DNA of 64,000 bases from Marinospirillum minutulum DSM 6287 (GCF_000422325.1 NZ_AULO01000008.1:248001-312000); one strand, 5' to 3'; shown: positions 1-8,363, numbered from the stretch's first letter. Notes: generated by a model not told the origin, from the sequence alone. Numbers and translations are program-made.

Positions 1-96
1 GCCGCAACAGCTATTTTTTATACGCCTGAATTGGTTCACCCACCCCACACCTGCAACGAACTTAGCGGCTGGCTAAGAATGGATAACAATCTATGA
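1..96 (+). CDS. C-terminal end of an upstream gene (partial)
   Basis: Frame 1 is open from the window edge to a TGA at 94-96, giving about 31 residues that end ...ELSGWLRMDNNL. The stop overlaps the start of the next gene in an ATGA arrangement, and the next gene has only a weak ribosome binding site. Both facts suggest a real upstream gene in the same operon, translationally coupled to the metal-binding protein. The fragment is too short to assign to a family. It could also be a chance open frame. Confidence 0.4.
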   Translation, partial: AATAIFYTPELVHPPHTCNELSGWLRMDNNL

Positions 97-1004
97 ATCA
101 GTGTTCGATTAATCAAGGTTTAACTAAATACCTCATTTGGCTGGCGCTTATTGTTTTACCTAGCTGGGCAGTTGCTAAACCGCTAGTGGTGGGCATTACT
201 TTACACCCTTATTACAGCTACACCGCACAGGTGGTCGGTGATAGAGCCACTTTATTGCCTTTAATTGCCAGTGGTTTTAATCCGCATAACTATGAACTAC
301 AACCCTCTGATATTCAGCGTTTAAGCAGCATGGATGCGCTGGTTTTAAATGCGATAGGCCATGACGAGTTTGCTGTTCATGCTTTGGAAGGTTTAGATTT
401 ACCTAACCTAACCGTGATTAATGCCAATAAAGATGTGCCGCTCTTATCTTCTGGCAGCGGCAATGCTAACTACAATCCGCACAGTTTTGTCTCGATAGAT
501 GCCGCGATTCGTCAGGTTTATACCCTTGCTAAAGAGTTGGGCAGGTTAGACCCAAACAACGCCAGCTACTTTCAACAAAATGCCTTGCGTTATGCCCGTG
601 AGCTGCGCCAGTTAAAAAACACCTACCGCAGCAAACTGCTCGATGTCAACCTAAGCGGTGTGCGTATTGCCAGCACCCACAATGCTTATGGTTATTTGTT
701 GCAAGAATTTGGTATCGGGGTAGATACCGTAATTGAACCTGCCCACGGTGTTGAACCCAGTGCTAGCCAATTACAAGCCACCATTCAGCGCATTAATGAT
801 GCCAATATCCAAGTTTTATTTACCGAGCTAGATATGGATAACCGTTATGTGGATGTAATAGAAGCCGCCACAGGCATTCAAATTTACCATTTTTCGCACA
901 TGACCCACGGTGATTACGATGCCGACCAAGTTACAAGGGAAATGGAACACAACCTTTCTACCTTGGTAGAAGCCTTAACCTTAGCTGCTAAGGCGAATAG
1001 CTAA
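93..1004 (+). CDS. Metal (Zn/Mn) ABC transporter periplasmic binding protein, ZnuA/TroA family
   Basis: This is the periplasmic receptor of a cluster A-I ABC importer, which captures a transition metal ion and delivers it to the membrane permease. The 303 residues begin with a Sec signal peptide (hydrophobic 13-25, cleavage near AVA at 26-28) and no lipobox. The family's metal-ligand histidines are visible at His65 (in FNPHN), His130 (in NPHSF) and His196 (in STHNAYG), with acidic candidates for the fourth ligand near 270-280. The long His/Asp-rich loop of many ZnuA proteins is absent, so zinc versus manganese is undecided. It overlaps the ATPase gene by one base and heads the operon. No clear Zur or MntR box was seen in the short upstream stretch. 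Confidence 0.85.
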   Translation: MNQCSINQGLTKYLIWLALIVLPSWAVAKPLVVGITLHPYYSYTAQVVGDRATLLPLIASGFNPHNYELQPSDIQRLSSMDALVLNAIGHDEFAVHALEGLDLPNLTVINANKDVPLLSSGSGNANYNPHSFVSIDAAIRQVYTLAKELGRLDPNNASYFQQNALRYARELRQLKNTYRSKLLDVNLSGVRIASTHNAYGYLLQEFGIGVDTVIEPAHGVEPSASQLQATIQRINDANIQVLFTELDMDNRYVDVIEAATGIQIYHFSHMTHGDYDADQVTREMEHNLSTLVEALTLAAKANS

Positions 1005-1672
1005 TGGGCCCAGCAATTGATTTAAAAGAAGTTAGCCTAACCCTGAAGGGTGTGGAAATCTTGCCTAAAGTAAACGCCTATTTTAGCCCGGGTAAACTAC
1101 ACGCCATTACCGGTGCGAATGGTTCGGGCAAATCCTCGTTACTTAAAGCGATTTTAGGCTTGGCTGCCCATCAAGGCCGGATTGAACGCCACTGGCCAAC
1201 GGCTAACGAAACAATAAGCAAAGCAAGGCAGACTGCTTACGTTCCCCAACAAACTGCTTTTGAACCTTCTTTACCCATTACAGCGCAAGAATTTTTATTA
1301 GCTAGCCTAACTAGACAGGCATTTTTTGGCTGGCGCAAAGCCGCTGATTTAAAGCAGGTGCAAGCATTATTACAGCGAGTGGGTATGCAAGCTAAAGGGC
1401 ATTTACGCCTAGGTGAATTATCGGGTGGTGAACGCCAACGTTTGTTATTTGCCCAAGCTTTAGAGCGTAATTCTCAGTTTTGGTGCCTAGATGAACCCAT
1501 GACCGGCCTAGACCTACAAGCGCAAGCCTTGATTAATAAAGAAATAACCCAGCTTCGCCAAGCAGGTGCCACCCTGTTAGTGATTCACCACGACCCAGCT
1601 TGGGTTGCCGACTATGCCGACCAAGTTTGGTGTGTGGATAACGGCCTGTACATTCAAGGAGACCCGCTATGA
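1004..1672 (+). CDS. Metal ABC transporter ATP-binding protein, ZnuC-like
   Basis: This is the cytoplasmic ATPase that powers the metal importer. The 222 residues show Walker A (GANGSGKSS, near residue 40), the ABC signature LSGGERQR near 138, Walker B ending in LDEP near 165, and a switch histidine in the segment IHHD. The length suits the ZnuC/MntB class. The start overlaps the binding-protein stop by one base, and the gene overlaps the permease start by four bases, so the three are surely cotranscribed and probably translationally coupled. Confidence 0.87.
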   Translation: MGPAIDLKEVSLTLKGVEILPKVNAYFSPGKLHAITGANGSGKSSLLKAILGLAAHQGRIERHWPTANETISKARQTAYVPQQTAFEPSLPITAQEFLLASLTRQAFFGWRKAADLKQVQALLQRVGMQAKGHLRLGELSGGERQRLLFAQALERNSQFWCLDEPMTGLDLQAQALINKEITQLRQAGATLLVIHHDPAWVADYADQVWCVDNGLYIQGDPL

Positions 1673-2550
1673 TGGATGCCTTGCGAGAGCTAGTTTTTGG
1701 ATTGCAGCAAGCCGGTTATTTACCAGAAATGTTTCGTTATGGCTTTCTAACCAATGCACTGGTCGCTGCTTTAATTGTGGGGCCGCTTTTGGGTGCTTTA
1801 GGGCCTTTGGTAGTAGTTAAGCGTTTGGCCTTCTTTTCAGAAGCCGTTGGGCATGGCGCTTTAACCGGTGTGGCTTTGGGGATTTTGTTAGGCGAACCTG
1901 CCACCCAGCCTTTAGCCGCCTTATTTGCTTTTTGTGTGGTTTTTGCCATTTTGCTGCACTGGATTAAAAGCCGCACTCAAATTCCTTACGATGCTTTAGT
2001 GGGCGTATTTTTAGCTTTTGCTATCGCACTGGGTGCTTCTTTACTTTTATACGTGGCAAAAAAGGTCAATGTGCATATTTTAGAAAACGTGCTGTTTGGC
2101 TCAATTCTAACCGTAAAAGACCAAGATTTATTGGTTATGCTGCTTTTAGCCATTGTTTGTATCGGCTTAATGTTATTCAGCGGCAACCGCGCCTTAATTA
2201 GCAGCCTAGCCCCCGATTTAGCCAAGGTAAGAGGCATACAGGTGCGCTTTTTCGATTATGTGTTTGTCTTACTCATTGCGCTGATTACCGTGGCTTCAGT
2301 CAAAATTATTGGCTCTATTTTAGTAGGCGCTTTGTTACTAGTGCCCGCCGTTTCTGCCCGAATGATTAGCCGTACAGGTCGAGAGTTTTTCTGGCTATCG
2401 GTTGTTTTTGCCACGCTGAGCTGTTTGCTAGGTATTTTATTGCCCATGGCTGGCGCTCTACCCATACCTTCAGGTGCGGCCATAGTGCTAGTGGCTTCTT
2501 TTGGGTTTGTTGTTTCCTTAGTTATTCGCCGTTGGAGGTCATTAGCATGA
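1669..2550 (+). CDS. Metal ABC transporter permease, ABC-3 (ZnuB) family
   Basis: This is the integral membrane subunit of the metal importer. The 293 residues hold about eight hydrophobic helices. The family's conserved block around residues 45-70 (VVVKRLAFFSEAVGHGALTG) is intact and contacts the ATPase. The start lies in the last codons of the ATPase gene, preceded by AAGGAGA. Its last four bases (ATGA) overlap the start of the lipoprotein gene that follows, which makes four consecutive coupled genes. Confidence 0.87.
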   Translation: MMDALRELVFGLQQAGYLPEMFRYGFLTNALVAALIVGPLLGALGPLVVVKRLAFFSEAVGHGALTGVALGILLGEPATQPLAALFAFCVVFAILLHWIKSRTQIPYDALVGVFLAFAIALGASLLLYVAKKVNVHILENVLFGSILTVKDQDLLVMLLLAIVCIGLMLFSGNRALISSLAPDLAKVRGIQVRFFDYVFVLLIALITVASVKIIGSILVGALLLVPAVSARMISRTGREFFWLSVVFATLSCLLGILLPMAGALPIPSGAAIVLVASFGFVVSLVIRRWRSLA

Positions 2551-3350
2551 AACGCCACGTTAAATTTCTAGTGCTTTTTTTAGCTGTATTCTTAACCCTG
2601 CCAGCCTGTGCGATTAATCAGCAGCAGCCAGCAATCACTCAACCCAGTGTGACTACCGCGGTGCCTATAACCCATTTAATTGCTTCGGCGTTATTAGAAT
2701 CTACAAGTATTGAAGTTGTTTATTTACCACCCAAGCGTTTACCCATTAACCGCATTCCAGCTTGGTTAAACCGTGTAGGCGCAAATGAATTAGCCTTTAC
2801 TGATGCGGTGTTAACTATTGAATCCGTTTTACCTGAACTGGCTATTTTTCCCTTAATGCGCCAAAAAAATATGCGTTTAGCCACCCTAGATTTAGCCCAA
2901 GAAATAACCCCCGGTGGTGCAGGCATTAGCCAACGGCAGGGCATTATCGAGCCTGATTATTTTTGGTTAGAAAGCAATAATTTACTATTAATGATTAATA
3001 TTGCGGCAAGGGATTTAACCCGCCTTTACCCAGAAGCAGCAGTGCAAATAAACAGCAACCGCCAACAAGCCCTACGCCAAGTGCAGCAAATGGCTTTAAA
3101 AGTTGATGAGCTTTTATTAATAGCGAACATTAACTCGCTGGCGCTAACCGATGACAAGTTAATGCCTTTAGCCCAAGCCACGGTTTTACCCTTAGTTGCA
3201 CTAGAAGAAGCCGATTTAGTAATAACTAACCGTGCAGAAAAAGGCCAAAAAGCTTGGGTAATCGACCCACTGGTGCGCCCAAGTGCAGTTAGCTTAGAAG
3301 CTTGGTTAGAGTCCTTGGTGGTAAGCTTGCAGAGTGTTTTAGAAAACTAA
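2547..3350 (+). CDS. Lipoprotein resembling a ligand-less ZnuA-type binding protein
   Basis: I chose the ATG at 2547, which overlaps the permease stop and follows GGAGG at 2534-2538. The product is about 267 residues with a lipoprotein signal: the lipobox LPAC puts the lipidated Cys at residue 21, and Ala follows, so an outer-membrane location is expected. The body recalls the ZnuA/TroA fold. A segment reading EPDYFWLESNN near 135 corresponds to the DPH-W-L-S block of ZnuA proteins, but with Asp in place of the ligand His. No other plausible ligand histidine stands at family positions. It may be an accessory scavenging or docking partner, or a diverged receptor for another ligand. The function is inference; the operon membership is firm. 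Confidence 0.6.
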   Translation: MKRHVKFLVLFLAVFLTLPACAINQQQPAITQPSVTTAVPITHLIASALLESTSIEVVYLPPKRLPINRIPAWLNRVGANELAFTDAVLTIESVLPELAIFPLMRQKNMRLATLDLAQEITPGGAGISQRQGIIEPDYFWLESNNLLLMINIAARDLTRLYPEAAVQINSNRQQALRQVQQMALKVDELLLIANINSLALTDDKLMPLAQATVLPLVALEEADLVITNRAEKGQKAWVIDPLVRPSAVSLEAWLESLVVSLQSVLEN

Positions 3351-3525
3351 GATAGTTAAGCCAGAACTTATTCCACTCCTATAAATGCTATTGACTTAAC
3401 TCAGCACAACAGACAACCCTAGGGCTAATACCCTTTGCACGTAAATACACGTAAAGCTTAAGTCTGTCGCTCGTAACAACGTACTTCTATGGACACCTAT
3501 TGTTTTTTTATTTATAAGCCATAAA

Positions 3526-3551
3526 CAAAAAAACCAGCCCGAGGGCTGGTT
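3526..3551 (-). terminator. Rho-independent terminator of the tRNA Glu-Gly operon
   Basis: An 8-bp stem (3532-3539 with 3544-3551) closes a 4-nt loop. On the minus strand it is followed by a run of seven T residues. It lies just downstream of the last tRNA-Gly. Confidence 0.85.
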
Positions 3552-3560
3552 CTTAAAATT

Positions 3561-3635
3561 TGGAGCGGGAAACGAGATTCGAACTCGCGACCCCAACCTT
3601 GGCAAGGTTGTGCTCTACCACTGAGCTATTCCCGC
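3561..3635 (-). tRNA. tRNA-Gly (GCC), copy 1
   Basis: A 75-nt cloverleaf with an encoded CCA end (TGG at 3561-3563 on the plus strand), a GCGGGAA acceptor arm, anticodon GCC in the loop TTGCCAA, and a normal T arm (GTTCGAATC). It is identical to the second copy at 3739-3813. It is the most promoter-distal gene of the operon. Confidence 0.97.
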
Positions 3636-3636
3636 T

Positions 3637-3712
3637 TGGCGTCCCATAGGGGGTTCGAACCCCTGTTACCGCCGTGAAAGGGCGGTGTCCTGGACCACTA
3701 GACGAATGGGAC
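3637..3712 (-). tRNA. tRNA-Glu (TTC), copy 1
   Basis: A 76-nt cloverleaf with encoded CCA, GTCCCAT acceptor arm and anticodon TTC in the loop CTTTCAC. It is one base from the neighbouring tRNA-Gly and identical to the copy at 3815-3890. Confidence 0.97.
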
Positions 3713-3738
3713 AAATCACTAAAACTTAACAACTTAAT

Positions 3739-3813
3739 TGGAGCGGGAAACGAGATTCGAACTCGCGACCCCAACCTTGGCAAGGTTGTGCTCTACCACT
3801 GAGCTATTCCCGC
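3739..3813 (-). tRNA. tRNA-Gly (GCC), copy 2
   Basis: Identical in sequence to the tRNA-Gly at 3561-3635, with encoded CCA and anticodon GCC. It is separated from the downstream Glu-Gly pair by a 26-nt AT-rich spacer. Confidence 0.97.
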
Positions 3814-3814
3814 T

Positions 3815-3890
3815 TGGCGTCCCATAGGGGGTTCGAACCCCTGTTACCGCCGTGAAAGGGCGGTGTCCTGGACCACTAGACGAATGGGAC
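3815..3890 (-). tRNA. tRNA-Glu (TTC), copy 2
   Basis: Identical to the tRNA-Glu at 3637-3712. It is the first gene of the operon, about 20-25 bases from the predicted transcription start. Confidence 0.97.
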
Positions 3891-3918
3891 GTAAGTTGCT
3901 CTGTTCAGGATGGCGCGT

Positions 3919-3947
3919 ATACTAATCAGCAGTAAGGCTTATGTCAA
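3919..3947 (-). promoter_or_regulatory. Sigma-70 promoter of the tRNA operon with GC-rich discriminator
   Basis: On the minus strand a perfect -35 TTGACA (3942-3947) is followed after 17 bp by TAGTAT (3919-3924), then by the discriminator ACGCGCC. GC-rich discriminators are typical of stable-RNA promoters under stringent control. The tRNA-Ser promoter at 46947-46975 has the same discriminator. Confidence 0.8.
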
Positions 3948-4090
3948 CTATTATTCAATGACTTAGCTAAGGTTATTTTTTTATGTGAAGCTTTTACACT
4001 AGGCATTGTCATACCACCCTAGTTTGTAAGATACTTACCGACTTTAAGGTTTTTTGCCTTGATCAAAGAATTTGCCTGCAGGAGCAAGGA

Positions 4091-4855
4091 ATGGTTATTG
4101 TTGCAGTTCTAGGCGGTATTTTTATTATTGCCCTAATTATGGTGGTAGTGGTTTATTCACGCCAACAAAATGAAAAGAAGAAGATAGAGCAACAGCGTAG
4201 AATTCGCATGTTGGCTGACCGTGGTCGCCAAATGCAGCTTCTCTTGGAAGAAATACCACCGCATTACATTTCAACCGACTTCAGGGTTTTTATTGCTGAC
4301 CAGTGGCTAGAGCTACTCCAAGAACAGCAAGAGCTAGGTTGTAAAGAAGCACGTATTAAAGCAGAAATGGAAGCGGCTCAGAATAAGCTACAAGAAATAC
4401 GCAGTAGCAATCAGCCCACACCCGAACCAATTACAGACCTACAAACAGCCAATGGTGTACGCCGCAACCTTAAACAGCTGAATAAAATTATTATCGGGCT
4501 TTACCAAGAAAGAAAAATTGCCCACCGCATTGCTCAAACTTATATCAATGAAGTGAAGCTAGGTTTTACACAAACGCTAGTCGAAGTTTTTAGAGCTTCT
4601 GCACGTAAAGCTGAGGCAGAAAATAACCACCGTATTGCCGTAGTTCACTACAAGCGTATTATGAGTGAGTTAAATCGTAACAATCCCAACGGTATTCATA
4701 ACCAAACCCTGTTAGAATGCCGTGAGATCATCGCTAAACTAGAAGAAAAGATAGCGGTTGAGTCAGAACATAATGACAATCAGCTAGCTTCCAGTGTTGA
4801 TGAAATGATGGAAGGTGAAGAAAGCTGGAAGAAAAAACAAGTTTACGATGATTAA
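4091..4855 (+). CDS. Hypothetical membrane-anchored coiled-coil protein
   Basis: I do not recognise this family. The 254 residues start with one strongly hydrophobic helix (about 1-22), followed by a basic stretch (SRQQNEKKKIEQQRR). This predicts an N-terminal anchor with the rest in the cytoplasm. The remainder is charged and helical with probable coiled-coil segments around 25-45 and 75-105, a Pro/Thr linker near 115-120, and a helical C-terminal half ending in an acidic tail. A strong ribosome binding site (AGGAG) sits six bases before the ATG. It is followed after 47 bases by ylqF on the same strand. Codon use matches its neighbours, so it looks like a resident gene rather than a recent arrival. 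Confidence 0.75.
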   Translation: MVIVAVLGGIFIIALIMVVVVYSRQQNEKKKIEQQRRIRMLADRGRQMQLLLEEIPPHYISTDFRVFIADQWLELLQEQQELGCKEARIKAEMEAAQNKLQEIRSSNQPTPEPITDLQTANGVRRNLKQLNKIIIGLYQERKIAHRIAQTYINEVKLGFTQTLVEVFRASARKAEAENNHRIAVVHYKRIMSELNRNNPNGIHNQTLLECREIIAKLEEKIAVESEHNDNQLASSVDEMMEGEESWKKKQVYDD

Positions 4856-4902
4856 ATCAAAAACCTACACGGCTTAAAGTCTATTTATGACACCCAAATT
4901 TC

Positions 4903-5781
4903 ATGACAATTAACTGGTACCCCGGCCACATGCATAAAGCACGCCGGGAAATTAAGAATGCTTTACCTGAAGTCGATGTCGTTATTGAAATGCTCGATGC
5001 ACGCCTACCCTTCTCTAGTGCTAATCCAGTACTGGCTAAGCTAGCTCGACATAAACCCACCTTAAAGCTTCTATCCAAAAGTGATTTAGCAGACCCAGAA
5101 ATTACCGCTGAATGGATCGCTTATTTTAATGAGCAGGCCAATACTCGCGCCCTGCCCATCGTTACCAGCGATATTAAAACACTCCAGCCTATTGCACGCA
5201 CTTGTCAGCAACTTGCTAGCCAGGTTAGAGAAAGCCGTTCTGTTAGGGCTTTGGTTATAGGCATTCCCAATGTAGGCAAATCAACGCTTATTAATAGTTT
5301 GGCAGGTAAAAAAATTGCCAAGGTTGGAAATGAGCCAGCCGTTACGCGCCGCCAACAAAAAATTCAAGTGGGCGACCGTTTACAAATCACCGATACCCCC
5401 GGCGTTCTCTGGCCACGTATTGAGCAGGTTAGCAGCTCTTATCGCCTAGCAGCTTCAGGTGCTATTCGTGACACCGCTATGGATTACGAATACGTTGGGC
5501 TTTGGACAGCAGAAAGTCTTTTAGAGCGTTACCCAGAAGCAACTCAAGCGCGATATAAATTAAAAGAACTGCCCACAACGGGAGAGCAGCTACTCATTGA
5601 AATCGCCTCAAGGCGTGGTGGCTTACGCGCAGGGGGTATTGCAGACTTACACCGTGCCAGTGAAGTTTTATTACACGAACTACGTGCAGGACTCATTGGT
5701 CGAATTTCTTTAGAAAGACCCCTAGACATACCTCTAGCGACAGAAGAAGAAAACCTTTCCAATACGGATGAAGCCGAATAA
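4903..5781 (+). CDS. ylqF: Ribosome biogenesis GTPase YlqF/RbgA
   Basis: This is a circularly permuted GTPase that assists late assembly of the large ribosomal subunit. The 292 residues begin with the family's opening MTINWYPGHMHKA. The GTPase motifs occur in permuted order: G4 as SKSD near residue 60, G1 as GIPNVGKST near 120, and G3 as DTPG near 165. The G4 motif has Ser in place of the usual Asn (NKxD). The ATG matches the conserved N-terminus although the ribosome binding site is weak. It stands alone between an unknown membrane protein and a diguanylate cyclase gene, all on the plus strand. Confidence 0.93.
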   Translation: MTINWYPGHMHKARREIKNALPEVDVVIEMLDARLPFSSANPVLAKLARHKPTLKLLSKSDLADPEITAEWIAYFNEQANTRALPIVTSDIKTLQPIARTCQQLASQVRESRSVRALVIGIPNVGKSTLINSLAGKKIAKVGNEPAVTRRQQKIQVGDRLQITDTPGVLWPRIEQVSSSYRLAASGAIRDTAMDYEYVGLWTAESLLERYPEATQARYKLKELPTTGEQLLIEIASRRGGLRAGGIADLHRASEVLLHELRAGLIGRISLERPLDIPLATEEENLSNTDEAE

Positions 5782-5843
5782 AATGCTGTTAACACCATCG
5801 GTAAAACGACTAGTAAGCAAACCCACTCGGCTGGAGCTAACCT

Positions 5844-7055
5844 ATGGGTAAGCCATCTGATCGCCGCCGCTTCAATTTAAAGTTAAAACTCCAAAACCCC
5901 TGGACTCCACGTTGGATGCCTGCTGGTTTACGTGATTCTTTAAACAACAAGCACCACTCACGCGACTTTAATTTTGCGCGTAGCGAATACCTGCGCACCC
6001 GTGTTTTATTTGTTGCTATCACCTTCTTCTTGCTTGCACCCTTGTGGATAGTTATTGACTACCTACTTTTACCGCCTGAAATGCTCACTAACCTTGTTGC
6101 TAGCCGTTTAATTCTTATGGGTTTGTTAGCCTTGGTGATTTTTTCAGCTCTACACAACAAGCACCGCCTTAATAGAATTCGTAATACACTTGCAATATTA
6201 CTCCTCCTACCTGCCATTTTTTACTTAGCCCTAGTGCTGTTTTATAGCGAAAAAATGGGGTCATTAATTGGCTATAATTTTATACCACTGCTTATTATTG
6301 CATTCCTTAGTGTTTTTCCGCTCACTATTCTTGAAAGCTTAGGTATTGGTTTAACCGTTATCGGTATGCAGTTTTTTGCTTTAGCAGAGCTAAACGAACT
6401 AACCACCGCCTACGGTGGGCAAAGCCTTGGTTTGCTTATAATAGTGCTTGCTATCTCACTTTGGGCTAACCATTCACAAGTAAGCACCCTCTTAAGGCTT
6501 TATCGCCAAGCAAGTATGGATAGCCTAACTCAACTATTAAACCGTGGTGTTTTATTAGAACAACTAAAACAGCTTTGTGAAGACAGAGACGAGAAACTGG
6601 AAGACAATCAAATTCCTGCGCCCATTTCTTTGCTTATGTTTGACTTAGATAAATTCAAACGTATTAATGATACCTATGGTCACTCGGTTGGTGATCAAGT
6701 GCTGCAAATCTTTGCACAAGTCCTTCGTGATGAATTAAGAAATAATGACTTAATCGCACGCTATGGCGGTGAAGAGTTTATTGCTGTTTTACCTGGCACA
6801 CCCAAAGTGGATTCCATGCAAGTAGCCGAGCGCATTCGCTTACAGTCTGAAAAAGCGACTGTTATAGCGCATGATGGTGAAGCCGTTAATTTCACTACCA
6901 GCATAGGCATAACAGAAATACGTTTTGATGAAGACCTAGATGCAGCCTTACATAGAGTAGATAAGCGCCTCTATAAAGCCAAAAGTTTGGGTCGTAACCG
7001 TTACGTTGCTTATGATTCACCGACTGTACAAGAAGAGACTTACAATTACTTTTGA
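5844..7055 (+). CDS. Membrane-anchored diguanylate cyclase (GGDEF)
   Basis: It makes the second messenger cyclic di-GMP from two GTP. The 403 residues have a hydrophobic N-terminal half with about six helices between residues 50 and 220 that forms an unassigned membrane sensor. A C-terminal GGDEF domain opens with DSLTQLLNRG. The active-site motif is GGEEF near 311-315. An inhibitory RxxD site (RNND) lies exactly five residues before it, so product feedback inhibition is expected. The ATG at 5844 follows GGAG with 8-base spacing. The stop lies 26 bases before the alaA start, so cotranscription is possible. Confidence 0.9.
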   Translation: MGKPSDRRRFNLKLKLQNPWTPRWMPAGLRDSLNNKHHSRDFNFARSEYLRTRVLFVAITFFLLAPLWIVIDYLLLPPEMLTNLVASRLILMGLLALVIFSALHNKHRLNRIRNTLAILLLLPAIFYLALVLFYSEKMGSLIGYNFIPLLIIAFLSVFPLTILESLGIGLTVIGMQFFALAELNELTTAYGGQSLGLLIIVLAISLWANHSQVSTLLRLYRQASMDSLTQLLNRGVLLEQLKQLCEDRDEKLEDNQIPAPISLLMFDLDKFKRINDTYGHSVGDQVLQIFAQVLRDELRNNDLIARYGGEEFIAVLPGTPKVDSMQVAERIRLQSEKATVIAHDGEAVNFTTSIGITEIRFDEDLDAALHRVDKRLYKAKSLGRNRYVAYDSPTVQEETYNYF

Positions 7056-7081
7056 TTAAAGAACACTCTGGAATTTCACTC

Positions 7082-8296
7082 ATGCAAACAATTCGCAAAT
7101 CCAACAAGCTTCACCATGTCTGTTACGACATACGCGGCCCTGTATTACAGGAAGCTAAGCGTATGGAAGATGAAGGTCACCGCATTCTTAAACTGAATAT
7201 CGGCAACCCTGCGCCTTTTGGTTTTGAAGCACCAGACGAAATACTACAAGATGTAATGCGCAACCTACCCAAAGCGCAAGGTTATAGTGATTCCAAAGGG
7301 CTTTATTCAGCCCGTAAAGCAGTTATGCAAGAGTGCCAGAGAAAAAACATTGCCAATGTAGGCATTGAAGATATTTACCTAGGCAATGGCGTAAGCGAAC
7401 TTATCGTTATGGCTTTACAAGGCCTGCTAAACGATAACGATGAAGTGCTTATTCCAGCACCCGACTACCCTTTGTGGACAGCTGCTGCCCGCCTAGCTGG
7501 TGGTAATGCCGTACATTATATCTGCGATGAACAGAGTGATTGGTTCCCAGATATTGAAGACATTAAAAAGAAGGTTACTGATCGTACCCGTGCCATCGTT
7601 ATTATTAACCCTAATAACCCTACAGGTGCACTCTACTCAGAAGAACTACTGCAACAAATTATTGAAGTGGCACGTGAACATCAGTTAGTGGTTTTTGCTG
7701 ATGAAATTTACGACAAAATACTTTACGACGGCGAACAGCACACCTCGATTGCCAGCTTAGCGGATGACCTTTTATTCTGTACTTTTAATGGTTTATCAAA
7801 AAGCTACCGTGTTGCAGGCTTTCGCTCGGGCTGGATGATTCTTTCTGGGGCCAAGCACCTAGCTCAAGATTATCAAGAAGGCTTAACCATGCTGGCATCC
7901 ATGCGTTTGTGTGCCAACGTGCCAGCTCAACATGCCATTCAAACAGCTTTAGGTGGTTATCAAAGCATTAATGATTACATTCTGCCGGGTGGCCGCCTGT
8001 TAGCCCAGCGTGACAAAGCCTATGAACTAATCACCCAAATTCCCGGTGTTACCTGTACTAAGCCCAAAGGTGCTTTGTATATGTTTCCACGCCTAGATCC
8101 AAAGAAATTCAATATTCAAGATGATGAAAAGTTCACCCTAGACTTATTGCAGCAAGAAAAACTCCTTGTCGTACAGGGTACAGCGTTTAACTGGATGCAG
8201 CCAGATCACTTCCGCCTAGTTACTCTGCCTAGAGTAGATGAGCTAGAAGATGCCATAGGTAGAATTGAACGTTTTTTATCACGCTATCGTCAATAA
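7082..8296 (+). CDS. alaA: Alanine transaminase AlaA (class I/II aminotransferase)
   Basis: A PLP enzyme that converts pyruvate plus glutamate to alanine and 2-oxoglutarate. From the ATG at 7082 the product has 404 residues, matching E. coli AlaA in length and closely in sequence: CYDIRGPVL near the N-terminus, IGNPAPFGF, INPNNPTGA, ADEIYDKILYD, and NGLSKSYRVAGFR, in which Lys240 is the Schiff-base lysine. A TTG at 7052 would add ten residues and overlap the cyclase stop, but the family length favours 7082. The stop lies two bases before the sigma-32-like promoter of htpX. Confidence 0.95.
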   Translation: MQTIRKSNKLHHVCYDIRGPVLQEAKRMEDEGHRILKLNIGNPAPFGFEAPDEILQDVMRNLPKAQGYSDSKGLYSARKAVMQECQRKNIANVGIEDIYLGNGVSELIVMALQGLLNDNDEVLIPAPDYPLWTAAARLAGGNAVHYICDEQSDWFPDIEDIKKKVTDRTRAIVIINPNNPTGALYSEELLQQIIEVAREHQLVVFADEIYDKILYDGEQHTSIASLADDLLFCTFNGLSKSYRVAGFRSGWMILSGAKHLAQDYQEGLTMLASMRLCANVPAQHAIQTALGGYQSINDYILPGGRLLAQRDKAYELITQIPGVTCTKPKGALYMFPRLDPKKFNIQDDEKFTLDLLQQEKLLVVQGTAFNWMQPDHFRLVTLPRVDELEDAIGRIERFLSRYRQ

Positions 8297-8298
8297 TA

Positions 8299-8327
8299 CT
8301 TGAAACTAATCCCTTTAAACCTCATCT
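8299..8327 (+). promoter_or_regulatory. Sigma-32 (heat-shock) type promoter for htpX
   Basis: A perfect CTTGAAA (8299-8305) is followed after 14 bases by CCTCATCT (8320-8327), close to the sigma-32 consensus CCCCATNT. It begins right after the alaA stop and about 36 bases before the htpX start. The family is a known heat-shock protease, which supports the call. Confidence 0.7.
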
Positions 8328-8363
8328 AACAGGTTGTAGTTAACCTTTAGGAGAAACACCCGA

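Larger units (their letters stand above)
3561..3890 (-). repeat. Tandem duplication of a Glu-Gly tRNA pair
   Basis: Two 152-bp units, 3561-3712 and 3739-3890, are identical base for base when read by eye. They are separated by 26 bp of unrelated spacer. Each unit holds one tRNA-Glu and one tRNA-Gly. Confidence 0.95.

Noticed and set aside
3396-3783. Two overlapping minus-strand open frames with a shared repeated peptide (PRLGSRVRISFPAP)
   Set aside because: They are translations of the duplicated tRNA genes and flanks; the repeated peptide is the antisense reading of identical tRNA sequence.
3561-3890. CRISPR-like repeat structure
   Set aside because: The repeats are tRNA genes; there are only two units and no cas genes.
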